Below the pieces are notes generated by a model, which worked only from the letters and a program-made list of their open reading frames with translations, was not told the origin of the DNA and did not search any database. A DNA stretch of 64,000 nt from Pseudomonadota bacterium (GTDB taxonomy: Bacteria > Myxococcota_A > UBA796 > GCA-2862545): positions 1 through 64,000 of the forward strand of contig SXOB01000016.1 in the NCBI GenBank assembly GCA_005776945.1. Direction: 5' to 3'. Position 1 is the first letter of the stretch, and each line of letters opens with the position of its first letter. Shown here piece by piece: positions 14,011 to 22,280 of this stretch. The position numbers were made by a program, and so were the translations under genes.

Positions 14011-14691
14011 TCATCGCTCGAACGTCGCCAGCCGAATGAGGGCGGGATCTGGCGTTTCGGCTTCGGGACTGCAGACGCTCCCGAACAGGACGTTCAACGC
14101 GTCCGGCCATTGGGCCTGGAAGGCGTTGCAATTTCCCGGCTCGTTGTCGAAGGTTGCGACCACCGTGCCGAGGCCGCCGATCTCTGGCAACGTCATCGCC
14201 TTGAACCGCTTGTCGTCGAGGTGGAAGTTCGGTTTGAGGACCACGCTGACGCGCGGCCGCCACATCGGGTAGCCGTGTCGGGTCAGCGCCTTCACCGTGC
14301 CGATCTCCATGCCGCCGACGTGCCGTCCAGTCAGGTAGACGACGTGGGCACCGTCGCTGTGGACCTCCCGCACGAAGGCCGCTGAACCCGGAGCCGGGGT
14401 ATCCAGCACGACGGCGTCGTCCGTGAAGAAGTGGGCCCGCCAATAGGTCCGGAAGTCGGCGACCTCCTCGGCCGAGGCCCCTCTGGAGATCAGCGGCGCC
14501 GCTGCGTCCCAACCGAACTCTTCGGCCGTCATCGCAGCGGCGCGCTCTGCCCAAAGGCCCGCCCCGGCCCACTGGCGGACGAGGCCGAGATTGCGGGAGC
14601 CGGTGTCGAAGACCGTGCTGTCGAGGTCAAAGATCACGACGGGCGCAGGAGTCGCGCGGATGCGTCGCAGAATCGTCGAAAGTGTAGACAC
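14011..14691 (-). CDS. HAD-superfamily phosphatase (acid phosphatase-like)
   Basis: 226 residues from GTG at 14691. Motif I is VVIFDLDSTVFDT (nucleophile and general acid D-x-D), motif II is VVYLTGRHVGG (T), and the late Lys and Asp motifs are LKPNFHLDDKRFK and VATFDNEPGN. A cap of about 70 residues lies between motifs I and II. It should hydrolyse a phosphate ester; the substrate is not evident. AGGGAGG lies only 3 bases before GTG 14691. ATG at 14724 would add 11 residues but has no ribosome-binding site. The gene is divergent from the OPA transporter, and its 3' end faces the hairpin at 13987. Confidence 0.72.
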   Translation of the reverse strand: MSTLSTILRRIRATPAPVVIFDLDSTVFDTGSRNLGLVRQWAGAGLWAERAAAMTAEEFGWDAAAPLISRGASAEEVADFRTYWRAHFFTDDAVVLDTPAPGSAAFVREVHSDGAHVVYLTGRHVGGMEIGTVKALTRHGYPMWRPRVSVVLKPNFHLDDKRFKAMTLPEIGGLGTVVATFDNEPGNCNAFQAQWPDALNVLFGSVCSPEAETPDPALIRLATFER

Positions 14692-14744
14692 GTGCCTCCC
14701 TATCGCCGACCCGCCACGCGGCATAGGCTCGACCGGAGGTGGCG

Positions 14745-16109
14745 ATGGCCGGGGCGCTCCAACAACTGATGCCGATCCTGTTGCTGCTCGGCGTCATCGC
14801 CTTCGTCGTGTCTCGACTCCCGCAGACCGCCCAAGCCCACGCCGAGGCCTGGCGCCGCCGCCGGGCCTGGAACTGGGTGGTCCTCGGCCTGTCCTACGCC
14901 ATGCTCTATTTTGGCCGCTACAACCTCAATGCGGCCAAGGACGTCGGCGCGCTCGACGCGGTCGCCTACGGCGACGTGTTCGGCGTCGGCGCCGCCGTCT
15001 ACGGGTTGTCCTTCTTCCTCAACGGGCCGCTCGCGGATCGGCTCGGCGGGCGCGTCACCATCCTGATGTCGACCGCGGGTTCAGCGGCGTGCAATCTCGG
15101 CCTCGCGGCCGCGCTGGCCGACGGCACCGCCGACGTGCGCATCTGGACCGTGCTCTACGCCGCCAACATGTACTTCCAGAGCTTCGGCGCCGTCAGCATC
15201 GTCAAGGTGAACGCGGCCTGGTTCCACGTCCGTGAGCGCGGCACCTTCGGCGGTGTCTTCGGCATCCTGATCAGCCTTGGCATCTACTTCGCGTTCGACT
15301 GGGGCCATCGCATCGTCGATGCCCTGCCCGTGGGCTGGGTCTTCGCGATTCCGGGGCTCTGCCTCGCGACCGCGTTTGCGTTCTGCTTCGCGCTCGTGCG
15401 GGACCGTCCGTCCGAGGCCGGACTCGTCGACATCGACACCGGCGAGGGCGACGACGGACAACCGGCGCTTCCTGCCCTCACCGTGATGGGTCGGATGGCG
15501 CGGGACCCCGTCATCCTGACGGTCGCCGGCATCGAGTTCTGCAGCGGCTTCCTCAGGAACGCCGTCATGCACTGGTACCGCGACGCGGCCCGCGCGCTCG
15601 AACTCACCGACACGTTTGCCTACCAAAACTGGGGCGTACTGTTGTGCCTCGCCGGCATCCTTGGCGGCATGTTCGCCGGTGTGCTCAGCGACCAACTCTT
15701 CGGTTCGCGCCGCGCGCCCGTCGCCGCGATCTTGTACGCCTTGATGTTCGCAGCGATCGGCGGAATCTGGGCGACGCTCGACACGCCCCACTTCGGCTGG
15801 GCCGCGGCCCTCGCCAGCTTGTGCGTCATCGGCGTGCACGGGATGCTGACGGGGACGGCGTCGATGGATTTCGGCGGCCGCAAGAACGCGGGAGTCGTCG
15901 TTGGCCTCATCGACGGTGCCGTCTACTTCGGCACGACGGCCCAATCGTTCGCGCTCGGCCGCCTCCTGCCAGCGAAGGGGTCCGTCGCCGCAGCGGACCC
16001 GGCTTCATGGTCCGTATGGCCGTTGGCGATGATGCCCATCGTGCTCGTGGGCCTCGCGCTGGCCGCGACGTTGTGGAATGCGGCGCCGAAGGCGCGCGGG
16101 GGGCACTGA
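14745..16109 (+). CDS. MFS transporter, OPA (organophosphate:phosphate antiporter) type
   Basis: 454 residues with about twelve membrane helices. The segment YAMLYFGRYNLNAAK near residue 45 and WFHVRERGTFGGVFGILISLG near 160 are characteristic of the GlpT/UhpT branch, as is the central RD.P.EAGL loop. It probably exchanges a sugar phosphate or glycerol phosphate for phosphate across the inner membrane. ATG at 14745 is preferred because GGAGG (14735-14739) lies 5 bases upstream; GTG at 14739 would overlap that site. It is divergent from a HAD phosphatase, which may act on the imported compound. Confidence 0.8.
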   Translation: MAGALQQLMPILLLLGVIAFVVSRLPQTAQAHAEAWRRRRAWNWVVLGLSYAMLYFGRYNLNAAKDVGALDAVAYGDVFGVGAAVYGLSFFLNGPLADRLGGRVTILMSTAGSAACNLGLAAALADGTADVRIWTVLYAANMYFQSFGAVSIVKVNAAWFHVRERGTFGGVFGILISLGIYFAFDWGHRIVDALPVGWVFAIPGLCLATAFAFCFALVRDRPSEAGLVDIDTGEGDDGQPALPALTVMGRMARDPVILTVAGIEFCSGFLRNAVMHWYRDAARALELTDTFAYQNWGVLLCLAGILGGMFAGVLSDQLFGSRRAPVAAILYALMFAAIGGIWATLDTPHFGWAAALASLCVIGVHGMLTGTASMDFGGRKNAGVVVGLIDGAVYFGTTAQSFALGRLLPAKGSVAAADPASWSVWPLAMMPIVLVGLALAATLWNAAPKARGGH

Positions 16110-16139
16110 GGGGCGGCGGCCGCGGGGTCGTTTGACGCC

Positions 16140-17603
16140 CTACGGGCAGCCCGCCTCGTGCCATCTCACCTCGACGAGCGCGCCGGGCGGCGGCGCCGGC
16201 GCGACGCGCACCCCCTGCACCACCGCGTCGTAGAGAAAGGAGGCCGGGACGCTGTCGACCGCGACCTCGATGGAGCCAAGCACCGGCAGGCTCGGCAGCA
16301 AGAAGGTGTCGACGCCGTAGGCGGGCGGAACGAGCAGGTCGAGGATGTGGTCCGCGAGCGTGGCGGCGCACACGTCAAGCAGCACCCCGTTCGTGTCGGC
16401 GATGGCGTCGAGGTAGCCGTCGGGCCCGTCCCCGCAGACCGTGTAGACGTCGAGGACCCCGGAGATGTGGACGAGCCACGGGTCGCCCACGACGGCCTCG
16501 ATGCGGTCGATCGACCCCTCGGGGTCACCTGATTGTTCGGGCTCGTCGCTGACGACGACCACCTGGAGCGGCGCACCCTCGATCAACAACGCCGCGTTGC
16601 AGGGCGCCTCCACGGCCGACGCGGTGAGCGCCAGAAGTGACTCGGTCAGCGCGCTCCCTTCACCCGAAAGGGCCTCGAGAAAGGCGAGTTCCCGGCCCGG
16701 CGTACCCGGCTCGATCACGCCGCCATTGGCGCAGGCCTCGCCCGTCACGACGCCCAGACGCCAATCCACGAGCACGCCATCGATGCCGTCGATGAGCGCC
16801 TGGAAGGCGGGCGTCAGGATGGGCAGTTCGGCGTCCATCGACTGGCTGCGGTCCAGCGCGATGAGCACGCTCGTCGTGCGCGCCTCGGCGATGAAGGAGG
16901 CCGTCAGAACGTCGCCCGGCCACACCGCATCGGCCGTCACATGTACGGACAGCGACGGCGTCTGCGGGTCGTCGGAGGTGACGACCACGTCCGTGGAGAA
17001 AGGCCCCGCCACGCCGGGCACGAAGTGAAGCGGAACGCCGACTTGCCCACCCGGAGCCACCGCGCCGAGGCTGCCTTCGAGCCACAGAAAGGGGCTCGGC
17101 GACGTGAAGCCGGTCAGTTGTAGGGGTTGGCCGCCGACGTTGCGAACGACCATCTCGCCGACCGCCTCCTCGCAACCGACCGTCGCGACCCCGAGCGTCA
17201 CGGGGTCGACGTCGATCGCGGGATCCGTGCCGAGGCCGGTGAGAGCGACCTCCACGGTGTCGCCCATCAGCGCCGTCGAGACCGTCAGCGTCCCCCGATG
17301 TTCGAAGGGCGCCAGAGGCGCGAATTGAACCGTGACGGCGCCCGATTCGCCAGGCCGGACGCCGCGACCCGTGACCTCGACAACGCTGAAGGCATCGCCC
17401 GACGTGGTCGCGACGAGGTCGACCACCGTGGTGCCGACATTCGTCACGAGGACCTCGGCCGTCTGTGCGTCACCAGAATTCAGCGCCGAAAAGGCGAGGG
17501 ACGGCGCGACCGCAATCTCCTCGACGAGGTCCTCTTGGGTCGGGCGCTGCACGCCGATGCCGCCGTCGTAGCGCCCACAAGCCAGCGCCAGCAGCAGCGT
17601 CAC
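16140..17603 (-). CDS. Lipoprotein with ASH/choice-of-anchor-D-like repeats and a vWA-like domain
   Basis: 487 residues. The signal MTLLLALACGRYDGG has a lipobox (LALAC). Two ASH/Hydin-like beta domains follow (VLVTNVGTTVVDL... VQFAPLAPFEHRGTLTVST; MVVRNVGGQPLQLTGF... FVPGVAGPFSTDVVVTS). A vWA-like domain starting TTSVLIALDRSQSMD (MIDAS D-R-S-Q-S) follows at about residue 235, and a short beta tail ends the protein. It probably sits on the outer membrane or the surface and binds a protein ligand. GTG at 17603 overlaps the stop of the upstream LplT-PlsC gene by 4 bases. A second vWA protein with a different layout is encoded at 9742. Confidence 0.74.
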   Translation of the reverse strand: MTLLLALACGRYDGGIGVQRPTQEDLVEEIAVAPSLAFSALNSGDAQTAEVLVTNVGTTVVDLVATTSGDAFSVVEVTGRGVRPGESGAVTVQFAPLAPFEHRGTLTVSTALMGDTVEVALTGLGTDPAIDVDPVTLGVATVGCEEAVGEMVVRNVGGQPLQLTGFTSPSPFLWLEGSLGAVAPGGQVGVPLHFVPGVAGPFSTDVVVTSDDPQTPSLSVHVTADAVWPGDVLTASFIAEARTTSVLIALDRSQSMDAELPILTPAFQALIDGIDGVLVDWRLGVVTGEACANGGVIEPGTPGRELAFLEALSGEGSALTESLLALTASAVEAPCNAALLIEGAPLQVVVVSDEPEQSGDPEGSIDRIEAVVGDPWLVHISGVLDVYTVCGDGPDGYLDAIADTNGVLLDVCAATLADHILDLLVPPAYGVDTFLLPSLPVLGSIEVAVDSVPASFLYDAVVQGVRVAPAPPPGALVEVRWHEAGCP

Positions 17604-19486
17604 GGGCGCTCCGGCATGGCCGAATGCCGCGCGTGGACGATGGCGTGCAAGCCGTCGGCCGTCACGTCGGCTGGCGCAATGGGGTCGCCAATCCAAAGGT
17701 GGACCCGCGACCAAAAGCGGCGGAACGGCCGGGTGAAGGCCTTGCCGTCGCGGCGGCTGAAAAACGAGCCCCACAACCCGTTGAGCGCCATCGGCACCAC
17801 CGGGACGGGGTCCCTTGCGATGATGCGCTCGATGCCCCGCTTGAACACCATCATCGACCCATCCGGGGTCAGGCGCCCCTCGGGAAAGATGCACACGACG
17901 CCGCCGTCGGCCAGCTCTTCGTGAACGGCCTCAAAGGCCGCGTTGTACACCTCGGCGTCGACCTTCTCGGGGCAGATCGGGATGCAGCGCGCGTGTGTGA
18001 ACAACCAGCGGGCCACCGGCCATCGGCTGATGTCCCGGTCCATGACGAAGCGGGGTGGGCGCTTGACGGCGCCAGCGAGGATGAGCCAGTCGATGTAGCT
18101 GACATGGTTGCAGACGAGCACGACGGGGCCGTCGACGGGGACGCGTTCCAGCCCGCCGACCCGCACCCTGTACACCACGTTCGACAACATCCAGGCCACG
18201 AACCGAAGCACGAACTCGGGGACCGTCCGGTACATGACGATCGCAGCGACGACGTTGAGGACGGCGAGAACGGCGAAGACATCGGTCGGGCCAAGGCCGA
18301 GCCCCAACAACACGGCCAACATCAGCGCGCCGACGACCATGAAAATGGCGTTGAGGATGTTGTTGCCAGCGATGACGCGCGACCGCTCGTGGGGGGCCGA
18401 GCGCCACTGCAGGAAGGTGTAGAGCGGAACGATCATCAGACCGCCCGAAATCGCGATGAGCAACAGATCGATGGCGATGCGAACGCCCGTTGGGCGGCTC
18501 AAAAAGGCCATCACTCCCAGAGGCGACGATTCGGCCACCCAAGGCTCGCCGACCCACGCGAGGTCCGCGGTGAACACCGTCAGACCCAAGGCGCCGATGG
18601 GGACAATGCCAAGTTCAAGACGGTGATGGGAAAGGCGCTCACAGAGGAGGCTGCCGACCCCAATGCCCACCGAGAACAGGGCCAAGAACAGTGTCGCAAG
18701 AGACGCGTCACCATGCAGGACGTTCTTGGTCCAGGGGGCGAAAAGCGACAGGAACGTGGCGCCGAAGAGCCAGAACCAGGAAATGCCGAGTGCCGCGAGC
18801 CAGACGGGCCGGTAGCGCCGCGTGATGGCCAGAACGTCACGCGTGGGCCCGACGAGTGACCAACGCAGGGGGCCGCTGACCCTGGTCGGGGGCGCAGCCG
18901 GCACCTGGAACGCCGTGATCGTCCCGAGGACAGCGACGGCGACGAGCGCGCCACCCACGATCAGCGTGCCACCTTCCCGCGAGACGAGCAGGCCGCCGGC
19001 CAACGTGCCGAGCAGGATGGCCAGGTAAGTTCCCTGCTCCACCATCGCGTTGCCAGCGACGAGTTCCTTTTCTGGCAGCAATTGGGGAAGGATGCTGTAT
19101 TTGGACGGGCCAAACATCGCTCCGTGAAGGCCCATCGCGAAGAGCAGCGCGAGCAGGACCTCGGCGGCTTCGGCCCAGAACGCGAACGCAGCGGCGAGGC
19201 AGATGCCGATCTCCGCGACCTTGGTCCAGCGGATGACGGCGGCCTTGTCCACCCGGTCGGCCAGTTCCCCCGCGAACGCGGAGAACAAGAAGTAGGGCAG
19301 GATGAAAAGGCCGCCTGCAAGGGCCACGATCATCTCTGGCGAAAGGCCAAAGACGCCGACGCCCTTGAACGTGATCATGATGACCAACGCGTTCTTGAGC
19401 AGATTGTCGTTGAACGCGCCAAGGAACTGGGTCGCGTACATCGGGCCGAAGCGGCGTGTCGGCAAAAGCGCGAAGCCCGAAGCCAT
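17600..19486 (-). CDS. Lysophospholipid transporter fused to 1-acyl-glycerol-3-phosphate acyltransferase (LplT-PlsC)
   Basis: 628 residues. The first 415 residues form an MFS domain of the LplT type (TQFLGAFNDNLLKNALVIM at residue 19, AGELADRVDK, FGPSKYSILPQLLP). The C-terminal 200 residues are a PlsC acyltransferase with NHVSYIDW (the H(x4)D box), FPEGRLTPDG and VPVVPMALNG. In E. coli LplT and Aas are separate and Aas also carries an acyl-ACP synthetase; here the transporter and acyltransferase are one chain without the synthetase. It should import or flip lysophospholipids and reacylate them. The start ATG at 19486 has a clear leader. It is cotranscribed with the vWA lipoprotein. Confidence 0.88.
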   Translation of the reverse strand: MASGFALLPTRRFGPMYATQFLGAFNDNLLKNALVIMITFKGVGVFGLSPEMIVALAGGLFILPYFLFSAFAGELADRVDKAAVIRWTKVAEIGICLAAAFAFWAEAAEVLLALLFAMGLHGAMFGPSKYSILPQLLPEKELVAGNAMVEQGTYLAILLGTLAGGLLVSREGGTLIVGGALVAVAVLGTITAFQVPAAPPTRVSGPLRWSLVGPTRDVLAITRRYRPVWLAALGISWFWLFGATFLSLFAPWTKNVLHGDASLATLFLALFSVGIGVGSLLCERLSHHRLELGIVPIGALGLTVFTADLAWVGEPWVAESSPLGVMAFLSRPTGVRIAIDLLLIAISGGLMIVPLYTFLQWRSAPHERSRVIAGNNILNAIFMVVGALMLAVLLGLGLGPTDVFAVLAVLNVVAAIVMYRTVPEFVLRFVAWMLSNVVYRVRVGGLERVPVDGPVVLVCNHVSYIDWLILAGAVKRPPRFVMDRDISRWPVARWLFTHARCIPICPEKVDAEVYNAAFEAVHEELADGGVVCIFPEGRLTPDGSMMVFKRGIERIIARDPVPVVPMALNGLWGSFFSRRDGKAFTRPFRRFWSRVHLWIGDPIAPADVTADGLHAIVHARHSAMPERP

Positions 19487-19562
19487 CGTTCCCCTCGCCC
19501 CCGTTATCGGACCGGGGTCCGGCCTGTGTGGGCACCCTACGGCCCGGTGCGACGTCCGGCCT

Positions 19563-21203
19563 TCAGAACCCTTCGTAGGGTTCGGCGTCCAAGCTCGCGA
19601 GGGCAGCAGACAACGTGTCGTAAGCGGCCTGAGCTTCGGCGCTGAGGGGCGCCAGCATTTTGTCGGGACCCTCGACGAGCCCGTACATCTCCGTCAAGTC
19701 GTACATCTCGACGGTCCCTTTGAACGTCTCCTGGAGCTTGAACCTCCCGTCTTGCACCGCGCGAAGGTGCAGGAGCCAGGGCGGAGGTCCATTGGGGATG
19801 AGCTTCTCCGTGACGATGACCGTCCGCTTCCAGTCCGGCGCCGTCTCCATCATCAGAGGCAGGAGGCTCACGCCGTCGAGCTCGCGTGTCCCGCCGTCTC
19901 TCAAGGGCAAGAGCAGCTGAAGGTTGTCGTCCTGCAGGGGCGCCCCCGCCAAGTCGAGCACGGTCGGGAAGATGTCGGTCGCCAGCACGGGTGTCTCGAC
20001 GACCCGGCCCGGGTCGGCCACATGAGGCCCCGAAACCCACATCGGAACGCGCACCCCGCCCTCATACACGCTGCCCTTGGCATGACTCGGATCGAAGACC
20101 TCCGCGACGAGGTCGCTCGTGCCATTGTCTCCGATGACGATCCGCGTTGTCCGTCCAAGGAGATCGGAGCCCAAACCGTCAAACAACCGTCCCATTTCGG
20201 TGTCCATCGCCTCGACCATGCCGTCGAACAGGTCGAATTCGGTCGGATCGAGGGGCAACGCCTGCGTGACCAATTCCTCGGGCGCGATGTGGTAGGGCGT
20301 GTGTGCAGCGTTGAACGACAGCCAGACAAACCAGGGCTCGGGCAGCTCCGGAATGTGGGCGAGCGCGTCGTTGACGGTGTCTGTCGTGTTGTAGACGTCC
20401 ACCGTCTCCGCGACGCCGTCGACGTTCTTCCGCCACAGGAAGTAGCCGTCGTAGTCCAGGCTGCCCTCGTTGAGGTAGCCGGGGGAGCCGAAAAAGCGCT
20501 CGAATCCCGAGTCGTGGGGATGCGCGAGTTCGCGCGGCACGGTCTCGCCAGCGAGGTGCCACTTTCCGAGGGCCAGGTTGGACCAAACCTCGGTGCGCGA
20601 TTCTGCCAGAGCCGTCGGCAAGAAGATCGACGCCGTCGGGTGGGCGTAGGGTTCCACGTTCATGTTGATGAACTGCCCCGTGCCATGGCGATGAGGCAAG
20701 CGCCCCGTGAGGGCCATCGCCCGTGTCGGGCTACACGTGGGCGCCGCCCAGGCGTTGGAAAACTGCAGGCTCTCGGCCGCGAGAGCATCCAACGTCGGCG
20801 TCGGCGGCCCGTCCGTGATGCCGTACATCCCAAGCTTGTCGACGCCGACGTCGTCCAGCATGATGACGAGCACATTGCCGCCCAAGGCGGCGGGAATCTC
20901 CGCCTCGGCGTGGCCTTCCAACGGCCCACCCTTGGCGTCCAATCCCTTGACGGTGGCCCGCCAAAGCTGCCCGGGCCAAAGCGCCGTCGCAGGCACCCGC
21001 TCCGTGTCCCAGGGCGTCGGCTCACCGTCCACCTGCCACATCCACGTCCATGGGACAGCGCTCTCGCCCACGGCCGTCGCCACAAGGTCGCGCAGACCGG
21101 GCCGAACCTCGATGGTGACGCCGACCTCGGTCACCGCAGGCACGGACGCCGGTTCGGCGCAGGCGCAGACCGCCAACGCGGCCGTCATGAGCAAGCGTCC
21201 CAC
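19563..21203 (-). CDS. Sulfatase family hydrolase, exported
   Basis: 546 residues. From GTG at 21203 the N-terminus (MGRLLMTAALAVCACAEP) reads as a lipoprotein or Sec signal; ATG at 21188 is an alternative. The first 100 residues are an Ig-like region. The sulfatase domain then starts at VLVIMLDDVG with metal-binding D117 and D118. The formylglycine motif is C157-S-P-T-R161, followed by LTGRLPHRHGTG, and later GKWHL, SFNAAHTP and IGDNGTSD. The Cys must be oxidised to formylglycine for activity; no maturation enzyme gene is in the window. Substrates could be sulfated polysaccharides taken from outside. It is divergent from dnaJ with only 18 bases between starts. Confidence 0.88.
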   Translation of the reverse strand: MGRLLMTAALAVCACAEPASVPAVTEVGVTIEVRPGLRDLVATAVGESAVPWTWMWQVDGEPTPWDTERVPATALWPGQLWRATVKGLDAKGGPLEGHAEAEIPAALGGNVLVIMLDDVGVDKLGMYGITDGPPTPTLDALAAESLQFSNAWAAPTCSPTRAMALTGRLPHRHGTGQFINMNVEPYAHPTASIFLPTALAESRTEVWSNLALGKWHLAGETVPRELAHPHDSGFERFFGSPGYLNEGSLDYDGYFLWRKNVDGVAETVDVYNTTDTVNDALAHIPELPEPWFVWLSFNAAHTPYHIAPEELVTQALPLDPTEFDLFDGMVEAMDTEMGRLFDGLGSDLLGRTTRIVIGDNGTSDLVAEVFDPSHAKGSVYEGGVRVPMWVSGPHVADPGRVVETPVLATDIFPTVLDLAGAPLQDDNLQLLLPLRDGGTRELDGVSLLPLMMETAPDWKRTVIVTEKLIPNGPPPWLLHLRAVQDGRFKLQETFKGTVEMYDLTEMYGLVEGPDKMLAPLSAEAQAAYDTLSAALASLDAEPYEGF

Positions 21204-21221
21204 GGGTTACCGAACCCCTCC

Positions 21222-22280
21222 ATGCCGCGCCACGACTACTACCACATCCTGGGTGTGGAACGCAGCGCGGACGCCGAGGCGATCAAGCGCGCGTGGCGCA
21301 CGGTCGCGCGCCAATGGCATCCCGACCGAAATCCGGACGATCCGGACGCCGCTCGGCGTTTCAAGGACGCCCAAGAGGCCTGGCGGACCTTGTCAGACCC
21401 CGAGAAGCGCCAACGCTACGACCAGCTCGGCATGCTCTACACCGAGGACGGCCGCCCGCCGCGGCCCGATGAAGTGAGCGAGGTCGTCGGAAGCCTGCTC
21501 GGCAACCTGTTCAAGCGCCGGCCGGCGCGCGGACGCGACCTCGCCGCCCGCGTGGACATCTCGCTCGCCGACGTCATGAAAGGCGCGACGCCGTCGCTGT
21601 CAGTGACCCGCAAGCGGGTCTGCAACCCATGTGGGGGCGTCGGGACCCTGCCAGAGAACCGCCGCCGTTGCGCGACCTGTGCGGGGACCGGCCGGTCCAC
21701 CCGGGCCCGTCTGTTGCGCAGCGCCTGCTGGCATTGCAACGGGCGAGGCTGGACCGCCGTGCAAGTCTGTAGCGCGTGTGCGGGAGAGGGCCTTTGCGCC
21801 ACGCCAGAGACCCTGCGCGTCCAGGTGCCGCCTGGGGTCGCCGACGGCCAGAAGCTGCGGGTCGGCGAGCGGGGCGACGAAGCGCCAGGAGCCACGCCTG
21901 GGGATCTGTTCGTGTCCGTCCACATCGCCCCCCACCCCACGCTGGAGCGGCGGGGCGACGACCTCGTCCTTCGCGTGCCCGTTCGGTTTCGCGAACTCGT
22001 CCTCGGCGCCCGATTCGAGCTGCCGTCGCTCGACGGCCCGCTCGCCGTGGCGCTGCCCCCTCGGGCCGCCGCGGGTCACACGGCCAGCCTGACCGGCCGG
22101 GGCCTCCCGCGCGCCCAGCGCTCTGGCCGCGGGGATCTGCACGTCTCTTTCGAACTCGAAGTACCCACACGGCTGACGGAGGCCAGCGAGAAGGCCCTCG
22201 ACAGCTGGTTCGACGCGTTGCCCCCAGATGCCCATCCCAGGCGCCAGCGTTTCGACGCGGCCGCCAAGGAGCGCCCATGA
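21222..22280 (+). CDS. DnaJ-type co-chaperone with zinc-finger domain
   Basis: 352 residues. The J domain (DYYHILGVERSADAEAIKRA... WHPDRNPDD) has the HPD motif that stimulates DnaK ATPase. A short linker without a long G/F region leads to the cysteine-rich domain with four CxxCxGxG-like repeats: CNPCGGVG, CATCAGTG, CWHCNGRG, CSACAGEG. Two C-terminal substrate-binding beta domains follow. The divergent, shortened linker suggests a specialised DnaJ rather than the housekeeping copy. ATG at 21222 begins MPRHDYY. It overlaps the next gene by 4 bases (ATGA at 22277). Confidence 0.86.
   Translation: MPRHDYYHILGVERSADAEAIKRAWRTVARQWHPDRNPDDPDAARRFKDAQEAWRTLSDPEKRQRYDQLGMLYTEDGRPPRPDEVSEVVGSLLGNLFKRRPARGRDLAARVDISLADVMKGATPSLSVTRKRVCNPCGGVGTLPENRRRCATCAGTGRSTRARLLRSACWHCNGRGWTAVQVCSACAGEGLCATPETLRVQVPPGVADGQKLRVGERGDEAPGATPGDLFVSVHIAPHPTLERRGDDLVLRVPVRFRELVLGARFELPSLDGPLAVALPPRAAAGHTASLTGRGLPRAQRSGRGDLHVSFELEVPTRLTEASEKALDSWFDALPPDAHPRRQRFDAAAKERP

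Noticed and set aside
16110-16139. GC-rich interval between the OPA transporter and the vWA lipoprotein as a terminator
   Set aside because: It is GC-rich but I could not draw a stable stem followed by a T-run.
17465-18859. 464-codon plus-strand frame opposite the LplT-PlsC gene
   Set aside because: Antisense shadow; the minus-strand frame has clear MFS and PlsC motifs while this one is low-complexity charged sequence.
19302-21221. Plus-strand extension that would make the DnaJ protein 992 residues
   Set aside because: The extra 640 residues are antisense to the sulfatase and LplT-PlsC genes and have no domain; the J domain starts correctly at ATG 21222.
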